Shown one piece after another: positions 1 through 6,876 of a stretch of DNA of 28,472 bases. Location: assembly GCA_900544615.1 (NCBI GenBank), contig UQVS01000025.1, positions 1 through 28,472 on the forward strand. Direction: 5' to 3'. The stretch comes from an uncultured Oscillibacter sp. GTDB taxonomy: Bacteria > Bacillota > Clostridia > Oscillospirales > Oscillospiraceae. The notes under the pieces were generated by a model. That model ran no database searches. It was not told the origin of the DNA and saw nothing but the letters and a program-made list of their open reading frames with translations. The position numbers were made by a program, and so were the translations under genes. Numbering within the stretch: the first letter of the stretch is position 1; every line of letters starts with the position of its first letter.

Positions 1-41
1 AACCTCCTGTGCGTCCATGTATGTGTCATTTACACTTAAAA

Positions 42-347
42 TTATGCACTCCATCTCGCGCTGCCGTACTCAACGCCACGGCGATATTTCTTCGCGTTTT
101 TTGCTTTCAGATACACCGCCAGCCGGACAAGCGCCGCCCCGGCCACGCCCAGCAGCAGATCCAGAGGATGCGGGCTGAGCCAGAGGGAGGCAAAGGCCTC
201 GGTGAAGCCCTGGGCGATACGAAGCAGCTTTTCCGAAGCGTTGAGCCCCGGCGCCAGCCGCACCGCCTGGCAGAGCTTGTCAAAGAGCCAAACGAACAGC
301 AGATACGGAAGGTTCGGCAGCAGGACCTTTTTCAGCTTTCCCGTCAT
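42..347 (-). pseudogene. VirD4/TraG coupling protein, N-terminal fragment
   Basis: The 101-residue product matches, from memory of the family, only the start of VirD4/TraG-type coupling ATPases of Tn1549-like conjugative elements. It has two hydrophobic membrane segments (about residues 9-24 and 62-79) and the conserved EYGSARW stretch that normally precedes the ATPase domain. The full protein is about 600 residues and links the relaxosome to the mating channel at the membrane. Here the frame ends three codons after EYGSARW, so the whole Walker ATPase region is missing. The start ATG overlaps the stop of the DUF3801 gene by 4 bp, the normal ICE arrangement. The DNA left of about base 48 no longer looks like virD4 and carries an AGGAGGTT-type ribosome site pointing off the window. 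This suggests an insertion or rearrangement junction; the inserted element was not identified. Confidence 0.7.
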
Positions 348-838
348 CGTTCCAGCCCCCGGTCCCTGTTTTTGACCTTCTCGCCCCGCTCCAGCTCCTG
401 CCGCTTCGCCCGCTCCTTGGCCTTGGTCAGCCGCCTGCGGATGGAGGGCTTTTTCTCCTTCGCCAGATTCTTTGCGGAGAACTCGCGGAAGGCCGCCGTC
501 ACCGCGTCGGCGTCCCTGCCCTTGAAGAACACCAGGTAGCGGGGGATCTCTCCGGTGGTATCTTTTTTCAGAGCAAAGTCAATGCCGTACTTTTTTGCCG
601 TGGCGGAGAACGCCTTGATATTCTGGTCCGTGATCTCAATGTTGGAAACGCCGGCCCCATGCTTCATAAGCTGCCGGATGGTCTGCTTTCCGTGCCGGAG
701 CTGGGGATCATTCTTGTGCTTTTCCATATCCGCCAGCACCTTCTTCATGGCCTGCTGCAAGAGCTGGGCGGTCAGCTTGCCGGTTTCCACACAAAGCGCA
801 AGGGTTTTCTGCGTGATTTCTTCCTGCAAGGCGTTCAC
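344..838 (-). CDS. DUF3801 (PcfB-like) conjugation protein
   Basis: The 164-residue product is a soluble, lysine/arginine-rich protein. It resembles the DUF3801/PcfB family that sits just before the VirD4 coupling protein in Gram-positive conjugative elements and is thought to help bring the relaxosome to it. The N-terminal half is helical (ALQEEITQKTLAL). The middle holds the family-like segment IEITDQNIKAF followed by a short beta segment ending YLVFFKGRD, and the C-terminus is a highly basic tail. The start is a GTG preceded by GGAG and overlaps the stop of the upstream initiator gene by 4 bp; the stop overlaps the virD4 fragment by 4 bp. This three-gene coupling supports one ICE operon. 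Family assignment is by recognition of sequence and neighbours; biochemical role is inferred. Confidence 0.75.
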   Translation of the reverse strand: MNALQEEITQKTLALCVETGKLTAQLLQQAMKKVLADMEKHKNDPQLRHGKQTIRQLMKHGAGVSNIEITDQNIKAFSATAKKYGIDFALKKDTTGEIPRYLVFFKGRDADAVTAAFREFSAKNLAKEKKPSIRRRLTKAKERAKRQELERGEKVKNRDRGLER

Positions 839-1716
839 CTCCGATCTCCGCTGCCGTACAGGTCATGGTTGACGAGGGAAGTGTAGTAGCTGTCCATCGT
901 GACCGGCGCGTTATACAGTGCCGCCAGCAGGTATTTCTTGATATTGCGGACATAGGTGGTGTTCTCCCGCATCCGGTCCAGGATGTACTCGATATGGGAG
1001 GCGGTGAGCTTCAGGAAGCGGGACTTGACCACCTCCGCCGGGTAATCGTCCCCGGCAATGCGGATGGTCTGCCGTTTGGAGCAGACGGTATCCACCATGA
1101 GCTCCACCAGCTCATCCAGACGGTCCCTGTCCAGCTTTTCATCCTGGATGAGGATATCGTAGTCGATGTTCTCCAAAATGATCTCCCGGTAGCTTTCACG
1201 CTCCCGCATCCTGTCCTGTCCGATCCTGCCTTTTTCTCTGGGGGTAGGGGGACTTGATAGGATAGGACTTGATCCTTGCGTAATTGATAATTCTTTATTT
1301 TGTTCTTTAGTATTTAATTGGGCGGGGTTCTCCTGAATTGGGGCATCCAACATTGGCTTTACCTGTATTGGATTTTCCCGTATAGGTTTTTCCCGGATAG
1401 GCGCGGGCGTCTGTGCCGGCTCCTTCGGCTGCTCCAAAATGGTGTACTCGATGGAGCCAAGCTGCCCGTTCTCGTTGCGGACGCGCGCCCGGACGAGATA
1501 GCCGTGCGCCTCCAGCTCCCGGATCCCACCGCTGATGCTGTCGATGCCGTCCTTGCAGATGCGGGCAAGCCCCTTCATGGTGTAGTCCCAGTCCTCCGGC
1601 AGCGACAGCATGAGGGACAGCAGCCCCTTCGCTTTCAGGGACAGCGACCTGTCCCGCAGGTGGTAGTTGGACATGACCGTGTAATCTCTGGTCTTTTCGA
1701 TGCGGAAAACTGCCAT
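835..1716 (-). CDS. ICE replication-initiator-type helix-turn-helix protein
   Basis: The 293-residue product begins at ATG 1716, which has an ideal AGGAGG at 1725-1730; an in-frame upstream extension to 1917 is possible but has no such site. Residues about 1-105 (FRIEKTRDYTVMSNYHLRD, then SLKAKGLLSLMLSLP) are typical of the winged-helix domain found in RepA/DnaD-like initiators of Clostridia ICEs and plasmids. A low-complexity linker follows, with repeated IRE/IQ NP motifs around residues 115-145. The C-terminal part (ENIDYDIL...RLDELVELMVD...YILDRMRENTTYVRNIKKYLLAALYNAP) matches the DUF6017-like tail of these proteins. It probably starts autonomous replication of the excised element at a nearby origin. 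It heads the DUF3801-virD4 operon. Activity is inferred from family. Confidence 0.8.
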   Translation of the reverse strand: MAVFRIEKTRDYTVMSNYHLRDRSLSLKAKGLLSLMLSLPEDWDYTMKGLARICKDGIDSISGGIRELEAHGYLVRARVRNENGQLGSIEYTILEQPKEPAQTPAPIREKPIRENPIQVKPMLDAPIQENPAQLNTKEQNKELSITQGSSPILSSPPTPREKGRIGQDRMRERESYREIILENIDYDILIQDEKLDRDRLDELVELMVDTVCSKRQTIRIAGDDYPAEVVKSRFLKLTASHIEYILDRMRENTTYVRNIKKYLLAALYNAPVTMDSYYTSLVNHDLYGSGDRR

Positions 1717-1813
1717 ATCCGGCGCCTCCTTTCTCTGGTTTTGAAAAGTGTTGATTTTGGCGCAAAAAAGCCCCTGTCCTGCCTCCCGGACGCTTCCCAT
1801 GGGAAAACACCCA

Positions 1814-1832
1814 CGCCGCCTTTTAAGCGGCG
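1814..1832. other. Short GC-rich hairpin upstream of ICE initiator
   Basis: CGCCGC (1814-1819) is complementary to GCGGCG (1827-1832) around a CTTTTAA loop. It lies in the ~100-base leader of the initiator gene. Without a T-tract it is not a terminator on either strand; a leader-RNA structure or part of a replication origin are both possible. Confidence 0.35.
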
Positions 1833-1890
1833 CTCTGAGAGGAAAAAACAGAGGTTTTCGCACCCTAATTGATACATTTTTCAGGTGGGT

Positions 1891-1987
1891 ACAGGCACGG
1901 ATATGAAAAAACGCCATAGGGCGGCTGCCTATGGCGTGGGGACAGGAAAAGGGCGCTGATTTTCACATCAGCGCCCTTCGTGCCTGT
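1891..1987 (-). terminator. Tandem terminator hairpins enclosed by an inverted repeat
   Basis: On the minus strand the first hairpin pairs AAGGGCGCTGA with TCAGCGCCCTT (1949-1978) and is followed by TTTTCC. The second pairs CGCCATAGG with CCTATGGCG (1912-1936) and is followed by six T residues, as in intrinsic terminators. Both are enclosed by a perfect 9-bp inverted repeat, ACAGGCACG (1891-1899) and CGTGCCTGT (1979-1987), so the whole can fold as a three-way junction. It lies between the PH-domain gene and the ICE initiator gene and would stop leftward transcription. A regulatory or replication-origin role is possible but not shown. Confidence 0.6.
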
Positions 1988-2138
1988 CAGTATGAGATTT
2001 TTGACTTCGTACCGTGTTCCCTGCCTTTGAAAACATTGATTTTACTGACTTTTTCATGTTTTCTTATTAGGAGGCGGGGAACGGCTCTCCTTTTTGCGTT
2101 TGAAGAGAAAGAAAGGGATTTATATTCTGCACGATCTC

Positions 2139-2723
2139 TCAGGCAGCCAACTGCTGGGAAACCAGGCGCAGAGCCTGATCGGCGTTCTGAATTGCGTAGA
2201 ACACCAGTCCCTCCACGTCCTTTCCGTCCTCGGCAGCGCCCAGAGGGTGCGCCGCCCAGAACCGAAGCTGCTTCTGCGGCTCCCCGGTGATTTTGCTGCC
2301 CAGCAGCAGACAGGTTTCATTCGGCGATACCTGTACGATCCGAGCGTCGTCGATGGCCTGAATGGGCATGGAAAAGATTCTACGATCGCCGCGGATCAGC
2401 ACAGCCCGCTGGTTCGTCAGGATGTACTGCTGTCCCCGGAGATTGCTGCATTCCATAACCGGGGAAAGGATTATCAGTCCCATAATGATCAGCAGGATCA
2501 CCACAACGTTGCTTCTGAACTCCGTTGCGGCAGCCGCATAAGTGCCGATGATGCCCAGTGTCACGGCCACTGTGATTGCCCACTTGATCAGAATACTACG
2601 GCCATTTGCTCCGGACAGCAGTTTGAAACGCCCCGTTCCGCTCTGCCAGAGGATCTGCTCACCCGGAAGCATATTCCCCTCCAGCAAAAATTCATTATTT
2701 TCCTGACGCAGTTCCTTGCTCAT
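2139..2723 (-). CDS. PH-domain membrane protein downstream of particle cluster
   Basis: The 194-residue product has two membrane segments (about residues 44-66 and 72-90) followed by a bacterial PH-like domain. That domain is marked by GQQYILTNQRAVLI at about 97-110 and a following strand RRIFSMPIQAIDDARIV, the signature of bPH proteins. Such proteins are membrane-anchored with a cytoplasmic PH fold; their ligands are mostly unknown. The N-terminal segment (LPGEQILWQSG) is the usual short strand before the first helix. Start ATG 2723 has GGGGAA upstream. A TATAAT-like -10 (2772-2777 complement) lies about 50 bases upstream, so it probably has its own promoter; a -35 is not clear. It is transcribed in the same direction as the phage-like cluster but separated from the holin gene by 236 bp and a hairpin, so membership is uncertain. 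Confidence 0.7.
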   Translation of the reverse strand: MSKELRQENNEFLLEGNMLPGEQILWQSGTGRFKLLSGANGRSILIKWAITVAVTLGIIGTYAAAATEFRSNVVVILLIIMGLIILSPVMECSNLRGQQYILTNQRAVLIRGDRRIFSMPIQAIDDARIVQVSPNETCLLLGSKITGEPQKQLRFWAAHPLGAAEDGKDVEGLVFYAIQNADQALRLVSQQLAA

Positions 2724-2879
2724 ACCAGTTCCCCCTGTGTAGTGTGTTTCAAGCTTTTCGCTTCTATATTTATTATAGTCATTTTCCCGTTCAGGCGCTG
2801 AAAAGGACGCCGGGCCTGACGTTAAGGTTCAAAAAGTATTTGCGCCGATTCCGTTAAAACCCTGCAAATGTGCAAAGAG

Positions 2880-2908
2880 CGGCTCCTGTCCCCAGCGGAC
2901 AGGAGCCG
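2880..2908. terminator. Strong 12-bp stem-loop closing the particle operon
   Basis: CGGCTCCTGTCC (2880-2891) pairs perfectly with GGACAGGAGCCG (2897-2908) around a 5-base loop. It stands 52 bases beyond the holin stop codon. The T-run (GTTTTA) is on the plus-strand side; on the minus strand only GCTCTTT follows. It is therefore a good boundary hairpin but an imperfect intrinsic terminator for the minus-strand operon. Confidence 0.5.
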
Positions 2909-2959
2909 TTTTACCATTCATTCTGTCAGGAAGCAGTTTCCCTCACCATGCAGTCCGCC

Positions 2960-3262
2960 TCAGTCTTTCCGGCTGCCGTCCGCATCCTTTTGCCTGCAAT
3001 CCCGCATCTGCTTATTGATCTGGTTCACGCCGGTAGCCGCCAGCCCGCTGACAATCCCGACCGCAACCGCCGTCAGATAGTCGTTGGCAGGGAATTCTGC
3101 AATCATCAGCATCCCCACAATGCCCAGTACGCCGCCGGATGCCCCTACAATAATGGGGATCCATTTGTTGTCAAGTCCGCTGGCCTTGACCGTCTGGCCG
3201 ATCAGGTAACAAATCACAGTAATCACAGCCACTCCTGCGATTCCGAATGTCGATAGATCCAT
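2960..3262 (-). CDS. Phage holin (Hol44/holin superfamily V type)
   Basis: The 100-residue product has three predicted membrane helices, about residues 6-24, 35-55 and 63-79, and a charged tail (KQMRDCRQKDADGSRKD). This is the layout of the phage_holin_5_2 family of Gram-positive phages, with the family-like stretch DNKWIPIIVGASGGVLGI between helices 1 and 2. Holins open the cytoplasmic membrane late in particle production. The start is ATG 3262 because GGGAGG lies 5 bases before it; a GTG two codons upstream overlaps that site. It is the last gene of the packed cluster, after the small TM/coiled-coil gene. No endolysin follows it within the window, which is unusual for a lysis module. Confidence 0.75.
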   Translation of the reverse strand: MDLSTFGIAGVAVITVICYLIGQTVKASGLDNKWIPIIVGASGGVLGIVGMLMIAEFPANDYLTAVAVGIVSGLAATGVNQINKQMRDCRQKDADGSRKD

Positions 3263-3288
3263 ACGCACCTCCCAGTCTCACTCACCCT

Positions 3289-3528
3289 CTAAGAAAGAGG
3301 CCGCCGTTCCGGGCCGCAGCCCCGCTCCAGTTTTTCCACGCGGTGTTCCATTCCCCGGAGCCGCTCCTCAACTACAGGCATCCGCCGGGCAAATTCGTTG
3401 TGCTCCCGTACTTCTCTGGTCAGCTCCGCCAGTTTTTCATCGGTGACTGCCTGCGCCGCGCGATTGCTCAGCAGCACGCCGATCAACGTCACACAGCCGG
3501 TCACTGCTGCCGTAATGATCTCTGCCAT
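3289..3528 (-). CDS. Small membrane/coiled-coil protein (XhlA-like position)
   Basis: The 79-residue product has one N-terminal membrane helix (about residues 4-20, IITAAVTGCVTLIGVLL). A long charged coiled coil follows (DEKLAELTREVREHNEFARRMPVVEERLRGMEHRVEKLE). It sits where PBSX carries xhlA, just before the holin, and such proteins are thought to assist holin action. The topology differs from classical XhlA, in which the membrane helix is C-terminal, so homology is uncertain. The start ATG 3528 has GGAGG 12 bases upstream, slightly long; there is no better start. It follows the YmfQ-like gene with a gap of only 7 bp. Confidence 0.65.
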   Translation of the reverse strand: MAEIITAAVTGCVTLIGVLLSNRAAQAVTDEKLAELTREVREHNEFARRMPVVEERLRGMEHRVEKLERGCGPERRPLS

Positions 3529-3535
3529 ACCGCAA

Positions 3536-4114
3536 TCACACCTCCGTCGGAACTGACCGCTGAAAGCTCTCCCATGTGTGTTCCGCAGCCTCCGCCTGTT
3601 CCCATGTATATTCCAAAGTCTCACACTCTGCCCACGTTAGATAGCGGAAGAAAAATTCCACAGCCAGATGACACGGCAGGATATTCAGAATGATCTTTTG
3701 AATCTGGTCGAACTCCGCGGGAATTCCGATGATCCCCGGAAACGTGATTTCCAGGCTTCGATCTGCCTTTTCCGTTGCTCTGGCCCGAATGCCGCAGCCC
3801 ATCAGGGTATCGTTGATGGCTCCCGGCGTCAGGCTGTCCTCCCCAATCCGCAGCAGCGCCGCAATGGCCTCCCGCCGCTCTTCCGCAGTGAGAGCCGCCG
3901 GTTTTCGGGCAAAAAGCGCTTCCCGGCGGTCAAGGCCCTCGCCCTCCGCCGTGGCCAGCAGGCTCTCCCGCTCCACCGTGTCCAGCAGTGCGCCGACCTC
4001 GTCCAGTTTCCCGCCCAGAGCCGACAGCTCGCTTCGGTTCTGTACGCCGTTGAGGTCATACAGTCCCAAGGGAGCCAGCATTCGGATCAGATACGCTTCA
4101 TAAACGCCGCTCAT
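3536..4114 (-). CDS. xkdU: YmfQ/XkdU-like baseplate protein (DUF2313)
   Basis: The 192-residue product is YmfQ-like (DUF2313), the family of XkdU of PBSX and gp48 of Mu, which completes the baseplate wedge next to the J protein. Visible family marks are the N-terminal YLIRMLAPLGLYDL, a helical middle with the RREALFARK region, the TPGAINDTLMGCG turn, and the C-terminal HLAVEFFFRYLTW. A short tryptophan-containing tail (two TWE motifs) follows. The start ATG overlaps the stop of the baseplate J gene by 4 bp, showing translational coupling. In complete phages the next genes encode tail fibres; here the next genes are the holin pair, so no receptor-binding protein follows. Confidence 0.8.
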   Translation of the reverse strand: MSGVYEAYLIRMLAPLGLYDLNGVQNRSELSALGGKLDEVGALLDTVERESLLATAEGEGLDRREALFARKPAALTAEERREAIAALLRIGEDSLTPGAINDTLMGCGIRARATEKADRSLEITFPGIIGIPAEFDQIQKIILNILPCHLAVEFFFRYLTWAECETLEYTWEQAEAAEHTWESFQRSVPTEV

Positions 4115-5166
4115 GTCTCCTCCGTTACGTTAACCGTCCCCAGCACCGGCAGCACCGTGTCATTGGCCGCCACATCCGCCGCAGGGCTGACAATATGATA
4201 GTTCTCCACCCCCGGCAGACCGTAGATCCGGCTGCCCAGCTCCGCCAGCGTCACCGCTTTTCCCAGCAGCTTTCCGCTGAAAAAGCCTGCCAGCATTCCT
4301 TCTATTTCCGCTTTTACGTCCGCAAACTCCGCGTTTTCCGCAACTTCCACAGTGACGGACACATTCACCGCCGCAGTGGAGGGCGCTTTCACCGCTACGT
4401 CTACGGCGATCTCCCTGCTTTTCTGAAAAACCATCTGAAGCTCGGATAGCAGCGTCTCCGGTGGAACGCCGTCAGGCGTCGTCACATAGACGTCCACAGT
4501 GCCAACACCGCGGGCCTTTCCCACCGCCTTTGCTGCCGCCACTCCCTCATAGCTGCACGCGGTCTGCTCATACCATGCGGCGTTGGCGCCGTTGGGGAGC
4601 CGCAGAAAGCTGTCCAGGATCCGCTGCCGCAGTTCGTCGTCCGATTCTTCCGAAATTCCCCCAGCAAAGGCCTCCGCGTTGGTCACGGCTCTCACCGCCA
4701 CCGGGCAGGCCGTCAGAACGCAGACAGCGCCTGCCCCCACATTGCCGCTGCTGCCGCTCTCGACCGCCTCCGCCGCAGCCGTCACAGATATCTCTCCCGC
4801 CGGGATCGCCGCATCCTCCACCGTCTGAAACCGAACGGCGTCCTCCGTCATGCACACCGTCCCGGCAGGAATGTTCACAGCGCCGGTCTGGGCATTGGCC
4901 AGTGTAAAGGTCAGGCTCCCCACAGCCTTTCCCGCCGCCTGACGGGTCATGTTCCGCATCGCCGCATGGCGATCCAGATAAACTCCCGTGGCCGTCTGCG
5001 GAAAGCTCTGCCCCAGCACCCACTCCGCCTGCGCCTCCAGCGCCTGAATCTGGGCAGCCGCCGCCCAAAGGCGAACAGCCAGATCGCAGTCCTGTTCCAG
5101 CTGGCTGCCCCGCCGCTGTGCATAGGCCGTCAGCATCTCCTGATAGATCGTTTCCGTTGTTCTCAC
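4111..5166 (-). CDS. xkdT: Baseplate J-like protein
   Basis: The 351-residue product matches baseplate J (Mu gp47, P2 gpJ, PBSX XkdT), the wedge protein that forms the contractile baseplate rim. Recognisable segments are the N-terminal helical region with YLDRHAAMRNMTRQAAGKA (about residues 63-81), GTVCMTEDAVRFQT, and the central SDDELRQRILDSFLRLPNGAN, YEQTA and GVAAAKAVGKARGVGTVDVYV block. The C-terminal GLPGVENYHIVSP strand is also typical. Length is normal for the family (about 340-390). It lies 12 bp after the gp25-like gene and overlaps the YmfQ-like gene by 4 bp. No damage is seen, which supports continued selection on the baseplate. Confidence 0.9.
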   Translation of the reverse strand: MRTTETIYQEMLTAYAQRRGSQLEQDCDLAVRLWAAAAQIQALEAQAEWVLGQSFPQTATGVYLDRHAAMRNMTRQAAGKAVGSLTFTLANAQTGAVNIPAGTVCMTEDAVRFQTVEDAAIPAGEISVTAAAEAVESGSSGNVGAGAVCVLTACPVAVRAVTNAEAFAGGISEESDDELRQRILDSFLRLPNGANAAWYEQTACSYEGVAAAKAVGKARGVGTVDVYVTTPDGVPPETLLSELQMVFQKSREIAVDVAVKAPSTAAVNVSVTVEVAENAEFADVKAEIEGMLAGFFSGKLLGKAVTLAELGSRIYGLPGVENYHIVSPAADVAANDTVLPVLGTVNVTEET

Positions 5167-5178
5167 GTTTTCACCCCC

Positions 5179-5520
5179 CTATTGCAGCGCTGCTTCCACT
5201 GTCATCTGCGTGCCGTTCACGCTGACGCAGACGGTCAGCTTCGCCGTGCCGCCGCTCTCTGCCAGCGCCACGCTGTCCACCTTCAGCCCCGCTTCATCGG
5301 CCAGCGCCTCTACTACATACTGCTCCGCCGCAGCCTGCCGCTCGGATGGCCGCAGCTGGCTCAGCGTCCACAGTCGGCTTCCGAACTCCTCTCCAAAGGG
5401 AAACTGCCCCCGATGCGCCGTCAGCTTCAGCAGGATGCGCTGCAGAAGCGCCGCGTCCCCGGTCACTGTCCGCAGACCGTTCCCACTCGGCTGATAATCG
5501 CCGTTCACCAGCGCCAGCAT
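5179..5520 (-). CDS. gp25/W-like baseplate wedge protein (XkdS position)
   Basis: The 113-residue product fits the gp25/GPW-type baseplate family (PBSX XkdS position). It has an N-terminal GDYQPSGNGLRTVTGDAALLQRILLKL, a compact RGQFPFGEEFGSRLWTL segment typical of gp25-like folds, a helix with PSERQAAAEQYVVEAL and a C-terminal beta segment. In the phage it connects the sheath to the baseplate wedge. The start ATG 5520 shares one base with the TAA stop of the spike gene (TAATG), a re-initiation arrangement. The E-rich EPR core of canonical gp25 is not clear here, so the family call rests on length, order and partial motif. Confidence 0.75.
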   Translation of the reverse strand: MLALVNGDYQPSGNGLRTVTGDAALLQRILLKLTAHRGQFPFGEEFGSRLWTLSQLRPSERQAAAEQYVVEALADEAGLKVDSVALAESGGTAKLTVCVSVNGTQMTVEAALQ

Positions 5521-5927
5521 TACAGCAACCCTCCTTCCCCGCAGGAGCAGGGCTTGTAGGTCTGTCCGTTTACCACCAGCGTCCCCTTGATGGATACCCG
5601 CCCTGACAGTTCAATGGCCCCATTCTTCCGCAGGTACACGCTGCTACCGGAGCTGTAGAGATAGATCTCTCCCGGCAGCATCCCTTTGGGGGCCGCAGCC
5701 TGCTTTCCGCCGCAGACGCACTGCTCCTCCCCACCGGGGCCGCCCTTGATTACCAGAACAGATGCGCCGCTCTCCGGCAGCCATACATACCCGCCGGGGC
5801 CGTAGATTGGCAGCTGCCGTACTTCGCCGCGGGTCACAACGCCCATCTGGTCGCTCACAATGGTGGAAATTCCCTGATCGGCATCCGCTGTCGGCGTCTG
5901 CCGCTTCATATTTTTCGCCAGCCACAT
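5520..5927 (-). CDS. Baseplate spike protein (gpV-like) with two CxC motifs
   Basis: The 135-residue product has an OB-like N-terminal half (VRQLPIYGPGGYVWLPESGASVLVI). A short beta-prism/helix tail follows with the gpV-like pattern GEIYLYSSGSSVYLRKNGAIELSG and GTLVVNG. That is the design of trimeric membrane-piercing spikes of contractile tails. Start ATG 5927 is preferred because AAGGAG lies 10 bases before it; a GTG at 5936 overlapping the upstream stop is an alternative. Two Cys-x-Cys pairs occur (Cys70/Cys72 and Cys127/Cys129), the second just eight residues from the C-terminus at the expected tip. Classical spikes instead use an HxH iron site, so a cysteine-based metal or disulfide tip is possible. 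It lies between the hub and gp25-like genes. Confidence 0.75.
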   Translation of the reverse strand: MWLAKNMKRQTPTADADQGISTIVSDQMGVVTRGEVRQLPIYGPGGYVWLPESGASVLVIKGGPGGEEQCVCGGKQAAAPKGMLPGEIYLYSSGSSVYLRKNGAIELSGRVSIKGTLVVNGQTYKPCSCGEGGLL

Positions 5928-5928
5928 C

Positions 5929-6876
5929 TCACTCACACTCCTTCAATGTCCAGATCATGACCGCGCCCTCTCTGGCTGAAAAGCGGTTTTCCGCCTCCGC
6001 CACCCGGTACAGGCCTGTAAGCCCCAGTTTTTCCAGATGCAGCGTCACCCGGTCTCCCGGAAACGCGCCGAAGCTTCCGGGAAGCTCCACCGTGACCGCC
6101 TGTTCCTCCTGCCGGGACTGCCGGATCTGGTATTCCCCCGTATAGCGCATGGCGTCCCAGGTGCTTCGCCCCGGCGTATAGATCACCCGCCGGCATTGGC
6201 CGCCCTTGGCGATCATCTCCGGGTTCTGCACGGAATAGCTGACGTTCTGCCGCTTGTCGATGACCAGCGCCTCCGTCAGCACACCGTAGTGGTCTTCTCG
6301 CAGGCAACAGCGCAGCACCGGGCTGCTGCCGTCCAGAATGATGCGTTTTCCGCTATCCTGCTCCGGCGTTGCCAGCAGCTCTCCCGTTTTGGCAAACCGG
6401 GGCAGGAAGCCCCCATAGGTCCGGCAGAACTCCGAGATCACCTTCCACTGGCTGACCCCGGCCCCGGCGGTGTACGGCACCGTGGACCGCAGGTCTGCCG
6501 CTGCGCCGCAGGTAATGCCATACGGCTCCGCATGGCGGCGGATCAGTTCCCGCAGCGTTACCTGTTCGTAAGTGACCGGCCGGGACTCGTTGTCCAGCAG
6601 GCGGGCGGCATATCCCCGCCCGGCCAATGTCACCGTCAGCCCGCCGCTGCCCAGCTCCACGCTGTACTCATCCACAATGCCCCGCAGCTGGGCCGCTCCG
6701 TTTTCCATGGCGGCAAAGCCTGCCGCCATTTTCAGCACCGGCGCCATCTCCGCCTGATACACCGCCGTCACGGACCAGCTATCGCACGGCACGCTCCCCG
6801 TGTGCTTCACATTCCATTCCAGCAGCGGCGGCAGGTCGTATACCTGATGATCCGCTGTAAAGATCCGTCCTGTCAC
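5929..6876 (-). CDS. xkdQ: XkdQ-like tail hub protein (gpD/late control D type)
   Basis: The 315-residue product resembles XkdQ/gpD-type hub proteins, which close the tube at the baseplate and hold the spike. Typical features are two repeated beta modules, the central LDNESRPVTYEQVTLRELIRR followed by an AGVSQWKVISEFCRTYGGFLPRF helix, and the C-terminal PGDRVTLHLEKLGLTGLYRVAEAE strand pair. These match the gp27/gpD family layout. It starts at a GTG overlapping the stop of the LysM gene by 4 bp. Its own stop lies two bases before the preferred spike start. Length is near that of PBSX XkdQ (about 325). No internal damage is seen. Confidence 0.85.
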   Translation of the reverse strand: MTGRIFTADHQVYDLPPLLEWNVKHTGSVPCDSWSVTAVYQAEMAPVLKMAAGFAAMENGAAQLRGIVDEYSVELGSGGLTVTLAGRGYAARLLDNESRPVTYEQVTLRELIRRHAEPYGITCGAAADLRSTVPYTAGAGVSQWKVISEFCRTYGGFLPRFAKTGELLATPEQDSGKRIILDGSSPVLRCCLREDHYGVLTEALVIDKRQNVSYSVQNPEMIAKGGQCRRVIYTPGRSTWDAMRYTGEYQIRQSRQEEQAVTVELPGSFGAFPGDRVTLHLEKLGLTGLYRVAEAENRFSAREGAVMIWTLKECE

